From Medicago truncatula (lineage: Eukaryota; Streptophyta; Magnoliopsida; Fabales; Fabaceae): DNA of 64,000 nucleotides. The DNA lies in assembly GCF_003473485.1 (NCBI RefSeq), contig NC_053042.1:53965762-54029761 (forward strand), read 5' to 3'. The position numbers and the translations under genes were made by a program. Each line of letters opens with the position of its first letter. Within the stretch, counting starts at the first letter, position 1. Under the pieces are notes generated by a model that was given only the letters and a program-made list of their open reading frames with translations, had not been told where the DNA came from and did no database searches. Shown here in pieces: positions 1 through 10,719 of this stretch.

Positions 1-93
1 AAGCAATCCATGGAAAAAATAAGTAGAATGACAATAAAATTATATTGAACAAACCAATTTTACCAAATGAAAAATCTTTTTAAGTTGTTGGAC

Positions 94-1252
94 CTGTTGA
101 CGTACTTGTTGAAGCTCATGTTCTATTTGAGCAAGCCTAAGTCGACTGTTCTCCAATTGTTGCACATAAGCCTATTCAAAACCAAAACATATAATTTAGT
201 CCAGTAATGCTATATCGCACGAATTGTTTTTGTCACAAATGCTGAGATGTCTTTCTTTTAGAGAAATGTCCAATTAAAATGTTTTATCAGTATTTGTGAG
301 TTACAGCGTAGTGACATAAAACAGTTCAAAAATCAGAGTTATGTATCCATTTAAAACATCAACATTATCCAGTCCCTTTGACAGATTAAAGATATACCAG
401 AACAGGAAGAAAACAAAATTTGTAGTCAAATTCAATGCATCAGAATAGCTCTTCCAATCCCAAAAGTCAAATTAGATGATCATTTATGAAAAATGAAAGT
501 ATTATTATAAGAATCTTACATTAACTTTTGCATCTTAATAAGTTATCAAAAACTCTTATGTCCTAAGGCATAACAATTTTTCAGAAGGTTTCTTATTTAA
601 GTATTACAGTACTGCTAATAAATGTTTATAAGTTTGTAAGGACTTATTAAGTTAACCCAAAAAAATAAAAAAACGTGGATACTCGACTAAACACATCAAA
701 GCAGAAATTTGTTTAAATACAACACACACACAAGACATATCATAAGTTGGGATCAAAGCAATTACCTTTTTCCTTAACCTACTTTTCCTTGCAGCCTCGC
801 GATTCTGCATCAGCCGACGAAGAGTCTAAAAAAATGCAACCACATAAATAAATGTATCAGCAGCAGAAATGTAACATAATTTAAATTTGAATTAGATAGC
901 ACAAAGTCACAATAAACAACCTTGTGCTCATCAGATTGACCCTTAGTCTTGCATTGATCCTTGGATTCAACAACTACAAGAGCCTCATTTCCAACACCAT
1001 TGCACCAAGACACGGTTGATAAACACTGAAAAATAAGGACATTCCCACTCTTCATACATCAAATATATACACATAGATATTGAAAGAGTGTGAAAAGATC
1101 AAAAGATGGTTGAAATGTACTTGATTATTTTTATCATCAGTGTCAAAATCTTCTGTCTTTTGACTGTTATCTGCCATGCCTGAAGAAGAAGCTGAACCAA
1201 TGTTCTATACAATACACAACATTGAATCAGATAAGGCTGTTAGTTTTACACA

Positions 1253-1301
<49 letters not shown>

Positions 1302-1384
1302 AGATTATTACACTGTTGAATGTTCCATACTGCAAGTTACTTGCAACAACAGTGACATTGTTAGACTTTGCACCAAACACATGC
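94..1384 (-). CDS. TGA-type bZIP transcription factor (clade II, TGA2/TGA2.1-like), 5' part only
   Basis: Minus-strand exons at 1312..1384, 1121..1204, 921..1025, 766..825 and 94..171 join in one frame with GT/AG borders. The gene continues past the left edge, so the DOG1-type C-terminal domain is not in view. Exon 766..825 encodes the basic region (NREAARKSRLRKK). Exon 94..171 encodes AYVQQLENSRLRLAQIEHEL, the start of the leucine zipper. The segment beginning MADNSQKTEDFDTDDKN resembles the acidic N-terminus of TGA2-class factors, which bind TGACG (as-1) elements and act with NPR1 in salicylate signalling. That ATG lies inside exon 1121..1204, but the open frame continues upstream through 1312..1384, so an N-terminally extended TGA2.1-like form is likely; its true start was not found. 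Odd points: Met replaces the usual Ala in RRLAQNREAA, the acidic linker is divergent, and a Helitron lies just upstream. It could be a diverged paralogue; no broken codon is seen. Confidence 0.85.
1252..1296. repeat. (GA)n microsatellite
   Basis: An uninterrupted AG dinucleotide run lies in the predicted intron between exons 1312..1384 and 1121..1204 of the TGA gene. Reading frames across it (Arg/Glu or Leu/Ser repeats) are artefacts. Confidence 0.95.
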
Positions 1385-1508
1385 CTGAATATGATAAAAA
1401 AAAAAGTGAAATGAAAATATTGACAAAGAAGGAATTTAATGAAAGTATAAATTACATTCAATTCAATTAAAAGACATTAATTGTTTTATTATTTTGGGGT
1501 GATGAGTG

Positions 1509-1626
1509 TTGACTCCAATATATAATAAAATTAAAGTCTACCATATCAATTAATCTAAGTCATTAATCAATATTGAAATTAAAGGTCATGATTTGGAGTA
1601 AGTTAAAACACTTACTCTTGGAGTCA
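1509..1626. repeat. Small inverted-repeat element (MITE-like)
   Basis: TTGACTCCAA at 1509 is mirrored by TTGGAGTCAA ending at 1626, giving a short element of roughly 120-150 bp directly beside the Helitron. The termini and target duplication were not resolved. Confidence 0.4.
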
Positions 1627-1631
1627 AAATA

Positions 1632-3139
1632 TCTCTATATATATATATATATATATAACCTAATTTTTTCGCGTGACTTTACTATATTAACCATAGATTT
1701 AATTTATTCAAAATGTCATCTCGAATTTTAACCTAATTTTTCCCTCCACACTTTTGCATTTAATGTTTATCTAAAGTAAAATAAAACTATGTTCCTAATT
1801 ATAAGCTGTATTTTTGGAAAGGAATAACCGTTAACTCGTCTCGCTATACTTAACTTAATCTCTTATTTATAGATCTTAACTCGTCTTGCTATACTTAACA
1901 TATTATGTTACGTTACTTATAAATGTTAATTCGTCTCGCTTATTTATTAAAGTTAACCCGAACGCAAAATGTTGCCCTAGATTTAACCTAATTTTTTCGC
2001 GTGACTTTACTATATTAACCTTAGATTTAATCTATGCAAAATGTCATCTCTTATTTCTAAAAGTTAACCTTTGACGCAATATTAATCCTAGATTTTCTCT
2101 TATCTATTAAAGTTAACTCGAACACAAAATGTTGCCCTAGATTTAACCTAATCTTTTCGCGTGACTTTACTATATTAACCCTAGATTTAATTTATGCAAA
2201 ATGTCATCTCGAATTTTAACCTAATTTTTCCCTCCACACTTTTGCATTTAATGTTTATATAAAGTAAAATAAAATTATGTTCCTAATTATAAGCTGTTTT
2301 TTTTGGAAAGGAATAACCGTTAACCTGTCTCGCTATACTTAACTTAATCTCTTACTTATAAATCTTAACTCGTCTTGCTATACTTAACCTAGTATGTTAC
2401 GTTACTTATAAATGTTAATCCGTCTCGCTTATTTATTAAAGTTAACCCGAACGCAAAATGTTGCCCTAGATTTAACCTAATTTTACGCGTGACTTTACTA
2501 TATTAACCCTAGATTTAATTTATGCAAAATGTCATCTCGAATTTTAACCCAATTTTTCCCTCCACACTTTTGCATTTAATGTTTATATAAAGTAAAATAA
2601 AATTATGTTCCTAATTATAAGTTCTTTTTTTTTTAAAGGAATAACCGTTAACCTGTCTCGCTATACTTAACTTAATCTCTTACTTATAAATCTTAACCCG
2701 TCTTGCTATACTTAACCTATTATGTTACGTTATTCATAAATGTTAATCCGTCTCGCTATAGTTAACCTAATTTTAACTTAATTTTTCCCTCCACACTTTT
2801 GCATTTAATGTTTATCTAAAGTAAAATAAAATTATGTTTATAATTACTTGCTGTTTTGTTGGAAAGGAATAACCGTTAATCCGTCTCGCTATACTTAACA
2901 TAATCTCTTACTTATAAATGATAACTCGTCCTGCTATACATAACCTATTAGGTTACGTTACGATATCAAGGATGATGTCATGGAAAATCATGTTATGGTA
3001 CAATACCAACGTCTATGCTTCTGAATATTATGAAATACTAAATGACAATCATGACATTCATCTAAACTATTTTTCTACCTATTACCGTCAAATATTACGT
3101 TCCATATGACCCGTGCGTTAGCACGGGTCGATGGTCTAG
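1632..3139 (+). mobile_element. Non-autonomous Helitron with internal tandem repeats
   Basis: The 3' end is diagnostic: a GC-rich hairpin (GACCCGTGCGTTAGCACGGG, about 3108..3127) followed after a short spacer by CTAG at 3136..3139 and then T. The 5' end is proposed at the TC after A at 1631, followed by a TA-rich stretch; this boundary is less certain. The interior has no coding capacity. It is built of about 3.5 copies of a module containing landmarks such as TCCCTCCACACTTTTGCATT (near 1741, 2229, 2556 and 2787) and GGAATAACCGTTAA (near 1820, 2310, 2638 and 2866), spaced at roughly 490, 328 and 230 bp. The element sits in the 5' flank or a 5' intron of the TGA gene and may have displaced its promoter. 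Confidence 0.7.
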
Positions 3140-6100
3140 TATATCCTTTATATCTAATCCTAACAAACATGCTTAACCTAAATTCCAAACCCTAAACCTA
3201 TTTTTTTGGCTCCAATTTATCCAGACCGTTAGATCATTATAATTAGAGGAGGTTAGCACATCAGTCGTTGATAAAATCTCACTCCTTGAAAATTGATAGA
3301 CGCTCATAGGGAAACAAAACAGTTGCTGATAACAAAACACAACACACACGTTTTCTCTTTCCCAAAACAAACACACGTTTCTTCTTCTTCTTCCTCTTAT
3401 CATCATCACCACCGCCAACCCTCTCCCCCCATCCATCGGAGACCAAGCATCTCACCATCTCCTCTTCACACTCCACACAAACAGACTCCTTCACCGCCTT
3501 CTCCTCTTGTTTAATTGTTTTGTTTGAGAATGTTGTAATTTTTTTGTTTAGTAATGTTTTTGTTATTAGTGAATTTTTTTTGTTGAGAATTGATTCATAC
3601 TTGGTACTTTCTGTGCTTTTATTCAGTTGCATTCTTATTGATTTTTTTTATTGATTATTGTTCGATGCTTACTCAATTTTATTTCTCAACCAAATATATC
3701 GAAACTGTAAATGTTGTAAGGTGATGGATTTGTTGATGTGTTAGAGGAAGATTAGCATTCTCATCGCAGGTTTCCAAAGCTAAGCTTGAACGGTTGGTTT
3801 ATAATGTCTTTTTTCTGCATAGTAATCATCTTTTTAATTTTCAGTTTTTTGTTTTTGTAACTTAACCTATTTTTCTTCTCTAATTGACCAGTTTTGCATA
3901 ACCTATTTGTTTCTCAAATTTGTGTCGCATTCGATCAGGCTGCCCTACAACAGGAGATCAGAAACAGCAGAGAACCAAAATAAAGGTAACAACCCCTTGA
4001 GTTTAGTTTGTTTATCAATCTAGGAATTTTCATACCGGTGATTTCACAAATGTAGTTATTTTGTTTTTCACTGGCAATGTAAGTTTTGCAATTGAAATGC
4101 TAACAAGGGTGCATCATGTATGCATCTTAAATGAGTGTATGAGATCAAATGATCGAAACCAGCATATCTTGATTTTCATCCTTTTTGTTGAAGGTACTTT
4201 ACTTTCCCATTTTCTTCTCCTTAGATCGGAACTCCCTCATTGTATGCTTTTTAATCTCATGTGATAAGTTTATATACACACAACCCTGTTTTTCACAAGC
4301 AATTTATTTGTTTTTATTTTTAAATATTTTTTTTCATGGAACTATTTAATCTGCATTGCCACGCTATTTTTTTTCTGGTTATTCTTATATTTTCTCTCTG
4401 ATTTGATATATCAAAGAAACGTCTTCCTATACGTATTAGTGTAGTATAAGATAAAGACACATTAGCTTGAAGGCCACGATAAGTAAATAACTAAAAGCTA
4501 ATATTCATATGCACATCAGTCACATTAGGTACATAATATTGGGTTGTTGCAGTAGGATTAGGAATTTTGTTCTATTTATAAATGGTTTCTTTGTTGAAAC
4601 TCATTTGGATCATAACAAGGACTGACTTATAAGTAGATATGCATGTTACTTTCTAGACATGATAATTTGAGCAGTAGATAGGCAATTTGTCAACCCTATT
4701 AGGTCCAAACCTGCCATAAACTTTTCCATAAATTGATAATGCTGACAGGCTAATTGAAAGGAGAGAAGTTTACCAAGAGGGAAATGAAAATGGGGGAATA
4801 AAAATCTGTTGCTTTATGATTATGACTTTAACAACCAAGTATTTTACTTTTAATTTTTAATTATTCTCAAAACTTATTCTGAAAATATACTAACATTCTA
4901 AACTTTTAATTTTTCAATCTCAATTTGTTTTTAGAATTATTAGTTTATTTGGAATAATTTGACATAATTACTAACCAGATATATGGCATTTTTGTTCATG
5001 TTACTTTTTCCCACGATGTCTGCAATTTCAAATACGGTGTTGTTAAGTACATTGATACTGACGAGAATCTGTTCCTATATGTTACGCTAAAATGTTAGAT
5101 TCAGAACAAGATGATTTCTATTTATGTAATCTTGCAAACTTTGTAATTTTCACGCTTTTGGTGTTGATTGTTCGGAACCGATGTCTTTTAAATTACTTAA
5201 TGTTTGTTTTTGGTCTGAATCTATTGTACAATTAGTGGGACACTTTATTTTGATTGAGGAAGGGAGTTTTTTTTTGTCAATATGTGTATTATGCCTCTAA
5301 TGATATGTTATTTCTACATGGTGCTTAGACTTTGATTCATCTTTATTCAGCAATTGTCCTTCTTACACAAATCTCACCTTATACATTATCTAATTCCTTA
5401 ATCATAGGTTGTTTATGACTGTTATTACTCTGATGTAATAGAAAAAGGGACTTTGTAGGTTAGATTTTTTCCTTACATTTTATTTCGAATGTTAGGGATG
5501 AAACTTAGATTATTTGAATTTTAGAATTCATATTAGGTAATATGAACATACTTTGAATGTAAATATCAGTGCAGTTTAACTGATCATTATTCTAGACGTT
5601 ATATTGTGTGAGTGTGACATGATAACTTATAATTATAGCATGAAAACTATTGTTATATAGCGTGTAGTTGTATTGGAATTCGACAACTTTGAGACAAAGA
5701 TAGTCCTTAGAAAGTAATTTACTGTTGTTAGAGACTTAGAGTTAATGGCAAAATAAGATAGTTACTTTCAATAAGTAATTTTATTCTCACTGTTTAAAAG
5801 GTGTAGCTTTATAAGATTTGTAAATTTGATATCAAGTGACATTAAAATACCTAAAATCATATCATAATCATAATATTATAATTTCTATGATTTGTTAAAG
5901 ACAACTTGCTTCCTACCGTCATCTAACCTTTGTAACATGATATTAATGTTGGTGTTTCGAAAGGCAATGAAAACATTATAGATATTATTTGGATTATATT
6001 TTCAATTTTTTTGGAATTTATAATCGTATAATCTATAGCCAACATAGTGCAGCTGAAGCCAACATGATTGCTCTTTAGCCAGTGATTTTTTTTTCATGAA

Positions 6101-6190
6101 AAATGGTTTGGTGGTTGGTCGCTAGAATTAGCATTGTGAGTGAATCAATAAAAGACGTATCATCAGGAGATCTTAAAAGATCGAATATTT
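3140..6190. other. Gene-free stretch with exon-like fragments
   Basis: No intact gene is visible. The interval 3290..3515 resembles a CT/CA-rich 5' leader. Short segments near 3770 and 3940..3985 are flanked by plausible splice signals (for example an AG at 3938 and GTAACA after 3985), as in a captured gene fragment, but no domain is recognisable. The stretch lies between Helitron 3' termini at 3139 and 6219/6408, so transduplicated gene sequence inside a Helitron is possible. From 4300 to 6180 I see only AT-rich sequence. Confidence 0.35.
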
Positions 6191-6219
6191 CACCCGTGCG
6201 ACAACACGGGGCGATCTAG
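6190..6219 (+). mobile_element. Helitron 3' terminus (hairpin plus CTAG)
   Basis: CACCCGTGCGACAACACGGG forms a short GC hairpin followed by CTAG at 6216..6219. The next base is A rather than the expected T, so this end may be degenerate. The 5' partner was not identified. Confidence 0.55.
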
Positions 6220-6375
6220 AAAAAGCTTATTTAAAAAAAACTTACGGACAAGGAAAAACTTATTTAAAAAAGCACATTAAGATAGAAACATATTTCATGA
6301 GTTCTTTGACACCGTGTTTCTAAAATTTCACATCTAATATTATAATGAATTGCAAGTAACATGCTAAACTATATA

Positions 6376-6408
6376 TGACCCGTGCGGCAGCATGGGTAGA
6401 CGATCTAG
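6376..6408 (+). mobile_element. Helitron 3' terminus (hairpin plus CTAG)
   Basis: GACCCGTGCGGCAGCATGGG forms a hairpin with one mismatch, and CTAG ends at 6408 before T. It is very similar to the ends at 3139 and 38954, so the same family inserted repeatedly. It may close an element that contains the exon-like material in 3140..6190; the 5' end is unresolved. Confidence 0.65.
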
Positions 6409-6410
6409 TG

Positions 6411-6419
<9 letters not shown>

Positions 6420-6458
<39 letters not shown>
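6420..6458. repeat. (GA)n microsatellite
   Basis: A continuous GA repeat lies immediately downstream of the Helitron terminus at 6408. Confidence 0.95.
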
Positions 6459-6461
<3 letters not shown>

Positions 6462-6729
6462 AAATCAACGGCATGGTGATGTTGAGGATGGAAGAAACGC
6501 GTTGGATTTATGTTGAGTTCATCATCTCCCCTGTTTCAAAATAGAGAAACTCTGTTTTTCATTAACCATTTTACTACTGCTGCTGAAAAAATGGGGGAGG
6601 GGTAAATAGTAAAAAAATAAAATAAAGAGGAAGTGAAACAATTGATTGTGACCATTGTGTAATGTAATGTAACTTACCTAAGAATGTAACTTACCTAAGC
6701 AAGAAGGAAGAATGGGAAGAGACCGGTGG

Positions 6730-6930
6730 GGTGAAGATCCTCTTCATTTGGCAAAATAAATGGAGATTTGCAAGTTGGAGAGAGATAGACACAAAAAATA
6801 GATGGTGGGTCCTACCACTAAGTGGATCCTACCATCATTAATTATATTTTATTTTTTTCAAGATTTTATGTGTCTTTATCTCTCCAAATGGAAGAAATTG
6901 AGAAACACGTAAATGGAGAGGGTCTTCACC
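6730..6930. mobile_element. MITE with about 20-bp terminal inverted repeats
   Basis: The left end GGTGAAGATCCTCTTCATTT is mirrored by the right end AAATGGAGAGGGTCTTCACC, with two mismatches across 20 bp and about 160 bp of non-coding interior. The target duplication is too weak to assign a superfamily. Confidence 0.65.
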
Positions 6931-7574
6931 GAGAGTGGTGAGGTTGATTCAGTTGTGTTGAAGTTTTGCATATTTGTTTTGGAAAATCAGACACCTCAAA
7001 GTATGTATGTTTAGGAAAATGTCGTAATAATGATGAGTTTTGTGATAAGCAAGTGGATGCAGAAAATGGAAATTGCAGTTTGTATGCATAAAAGGGTTTG
7101 ATGATGTAACTTGAACAAAGTGTTGCGTCTAAGTTCAGTAAATACATGGTGCATTCGTTAAAAGATTTGATAAAAATAAAAAAAATAAAAACATAAAAAA
7201 GTACTTGCAAAAAAATGTGTCATAAAAATAAAGAAATTAAAGATCATGATAGTCCCTCTCTCTCCGTAATCCTAGGGTTATAGCCGTGGTCTTTTTATGT
7301 ATTCAATGATTCTAAAAAGTATTTTCTTGCCTATAAATATGATCGGAGAAAGTACGGTTTAGATTTGATAAAAATGAATACAAGGAAGGTTAAATAATCA
7401 CAGCTACCTAACTCCCTCTCTCATGGACTCATAGTCATATAGTTGTTTTTAGTAGTACTAGCAGTATCATTTTGATGATAAAAATTACTCCCTCTAAAAG
7501 TTTTTGACAATCTTTTAAAATACTTTACCTTTGTTATATCATTTTTAAAAGAGTTTTAAAAAAAAAAAATTAAA

Positions 7575-7704
7575 TGAGTTCGGCTTAACTTAATTGGTAT
7601 GGACAGTGTATGATATATGCAGGTCGAGGTTTGAACCCCGGCATCCCACTTATTTCTATTTAAAATGTGTAAGCTTCGGCCACTAGACTAATCAACCCAA
7701 AAAA
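7575..7704 (+). repeat. tRNA-derived SINE
   Basis: A-box-like GGCTTAACTTAATTGGTATG and B-box-like GGTTTGAACCCCGG sit at polymerase III spacing, followed by CCCACTTATT and a short A-rich tail (CCCAAAAAAA). It belongs to the same family as the copies near 35.1 and 40.7 kb. It does not fold as a complete tRNA. Confidence 0.65.
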
Positions 7705-8455
7705 AGATGAAAAATTGATCAAGTGGTCTAAATGGATTCTTGTAAAAAATCATTAAGTATTATATGATTTTGCAACAATCTTTTTATAATAAGATTTAAA
7801 AAAAATAGAAGCTATTTTGAATTGTTTTTTATAAAAATCATTTTTAAAATATATATTTTTGACAAATTAAATGGTTTCTATTATGCAGAAATCATATCTA
7901 TGTTCTTGAATAACAAAATGATAATATTAACTGGCACCTCTGAGGCATTGGTTAAGCAGCTAAAAGAAGTGAGATTTTAGTAAAAAATGTTGTAATAATT
8001 AGTTGGTTAAAAATAACAGTTTATATTTCCAAAACACATTTTATATTTCCAAAACAATTTTTCTACTTTTGGATTCCTTAATCAGTGACACCGGTTAAGA
8101 AGATCATTTTAAATTAGGAGAATGTTAATCATCGTCTTTGGGGCATTGGATAAGGGGGTAAAAATAGAAATATAGTATTGGAAAATAGTGAAAAGTGATA
8201 AATTTAACTTTTTAAAAGTCAAAATATTGTTGAAATCAATGCAAAACATGCTACTTTTGACTTCCCTTTAAATTATAACAAATGAGCTCAAACTAACCAT
8301 CTCCTTAAATAATACTCCGTATCTTTCTTTCTCCTTTTTATCTCTTTTTAGGCTTTGTAACTTGATGATTTAACCTTTTTTTTGGCACTTTTTTTTATAA
8401 AATTTGTCTGGCACATCTTATACAGAAAGTCTATGCTCTTTAGTAATCTAATATT

Positions 8456-8713
8456 TACTCGGTCTCATTTTAGATGATCTAGATTACTCACGACACATAT
8501 ACTAATGCATATTTTTAATCTGTAATATTTTTAATTATCTATTTGAAAAAATTATGGAAATTTAATATTTTAAAAATATTAATCGAGACGAATCTAACAA
8601 CATCTTATATGATATTATTTATCTTTGTATATTAGCAGAAAAATATGGGCAAAGTATGTCAGGTCAAAAATGCAAATTGTCAAACATGTCTTCTAATAAG
8701 GGACAAAGGGAGT
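8456..8713. mobile_element. Stowaway-like MITE, degenerate
   Basis: The left end TACTCGGTCTCATTTTAGAT pairs with a right end of the AGGGACAAAGGGAGTA type. TA occurs at both borders, as expected for Tc1/mariner-derived MITEs. It is non-coding. Confidence 0.5.
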
Positions 8714-10719
8714 ATCATTTTAGCTTCTAAAAAAAATAAGCTTAAAAAACAAAATCAATTGTTCACAAATTCAATGTTGATGAATTTTATTAATAGTTTA
8801 TAAAAAGAAAATTGATGTTAATTTCTTAGGTTGTATTCAACTTAAAATATTGATATCTTCAATTGCGTGCATCATTTCACACGTAAAAACTTCATTGGTT
8901 CACCATTTTGTCCTCTTCAATAATAGTAGGCAATGCAATACGGGTAACAGTGAATATTGAGACTAATAAGATGTGGGATGAGATTGAGGACAAGTAACAA
9001 GGCCAAAGATAAAAGTTTTCAATAAATGTTCTTCTGGGTTTTAAAGATTAGAGTAGAGTTTTTTGGCTTAGGTTAGAGTTAGTTGGTGAATAATTTATTT
9101 TTGAATACGCTAATGTAAAGGTAAAATCAACAATAAATTTGAATGTTTTGCCAAAAATAAATCAAAATCAATTTTGAAATCAAAAACTCTAATTTATAAT
9201 TTCAAATATAATCAATTTTAAAGGCAAAATTAATTTAACTCGAACAGCTAAACATTGTAGAATCCATTTTACGTCTTTAGTATGTTTCGAAAATCGTTTG
9301 CAAAATGGAATTTGATGAAAACCACGGCAAAAAACTATGTCAACGTAGAAGCCAGTATTTAGAGTTTCTTGAAACATCTAATTAAATTGAAAACGAGAAA
9401 CCAAACACACACTTAATCTTACACAATTTTCTCTATTCTTTGACATTTTCACAATTTTCCCAATTTAGTCATCACAAAAAAAAAAAAATAATAATAAACT
9501 AACCTTTAACATTTTATATCATGGATAAATGAGTTGATTTATTACAATGAATCAAAGATTAATTTGTTCTTATAAAAATATCAAGGATTCATATGATTTT
9601 TTTTTTTGTTTAAGATTAAGATTAAATTAGACCGAGAGAAAATTGTGAGAACTAAATTGAACCTTTCACAGTTAAAGTAAAAATCTTTGCTTGAAAGGCA
9701 CTTCATGCTCATGGCTCTTGACCTTGGGTTTGGATAAACCATAAGCAATAGCAGTGCAATAATACAGTTTGGTGTTTGTTTTGATTTGCATAGCAGCAGC
9801 AGCATGTGTCAGAACTCAGAATCAGCATAACGTTGTGTGTATATCTTACGCTAATTCTGTACCAAATCGGCTCAAATTGGAAATGCGTATAAATACTACA
9901 TTTTTTCTCTATTTATTCAAACTTACTTTTCTCTTCTTCCAGGGTTAGATTGCATTTATCCTTACACTGACTTCATTTTTCCCAATTTTTATTTGATGTA
10001 TCTTTAGGGTCAAGACTCAATTCTAATGTCATCAATATATTTTATTTGTGTATTCAAGTCACCGTTAGACAAAGCTAAAAAATGGTTTTTTACTTACAAC
10101 AAGTGTGTTAGACAGCTTAATTTTGATCATCCAATTTAATGAGTTGACAATCAACTATATGACATAAAAATAAACACAAGGAGTCTAATCGCTTTGAGTC
10201 TTCAAAAATGAAATCTTAATCAAATTATTTGATGGATGAATGGATTAGATGGATATGAATTTCGTTGACCATATTACCACCCTTAATTAATATCCAATGT
10301 GGCAAGAGTCACCTTGTATTTAGCACAGGTAACAATACTAGTTAAATATAAACACAACTTCTTAACGATAATTAATGCATCAAAATACATAATTTAGTTT
10401 AAAAAGAAATGTTGCTGATTGTGATAATGGAATTTTAAATACGTCTTAATAGTGTAACTGCTTTTTATTTTTTGTCAAAAATAAAAGAAACTGTACAATT
10501 TTGAGGTTTATATATACCCATCCCTACACACCAAGCAATGAGGTAACCATGACCTTTTCACTCATCCAATTCTACATTGCTGATTACACCACCACCAGAA
10601 ACCTTCTTCTATTCCTATTAATTTAACACCAAATTTATATGAAAATATGCTATAGATATGATCTACACAATGGATAAATAAACTGTTGTAGAACAAAAGA
10701 AGACAACACATGTGAATCC
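8714..10719. other. Intergenic, nothing recognisable
   Basis: AT-rich sequence downstream of the CTL gene, which is transcribed toward it. It should contain that gene's 3' UTR next to 10720. No conserved reading frame or terminal repeat was found. Confidence 0.5.

Noticed and set aside
1222..1470. Reading frames with Arg-Glu or Leu-Ser repeats
   Set aside because: They are produced by the GA microsatellite; the real coding here is the TGA exon at 1312..1384 on the minus strand.
1632..3139. CRISPR-like or centromere-like repeat array
   Set aside because: Repeat units are long, unevenly spaced and lie in a Helitron with a diagnostic 3' end in plant DNA.
7575..7704. tRNA gene
   Set aside because: A and B boxes are present, but the acceptor stem and anticodon arm do not pair; the tail and family copies show a SINE. 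The same applies at 15538, 35134 and 40651.
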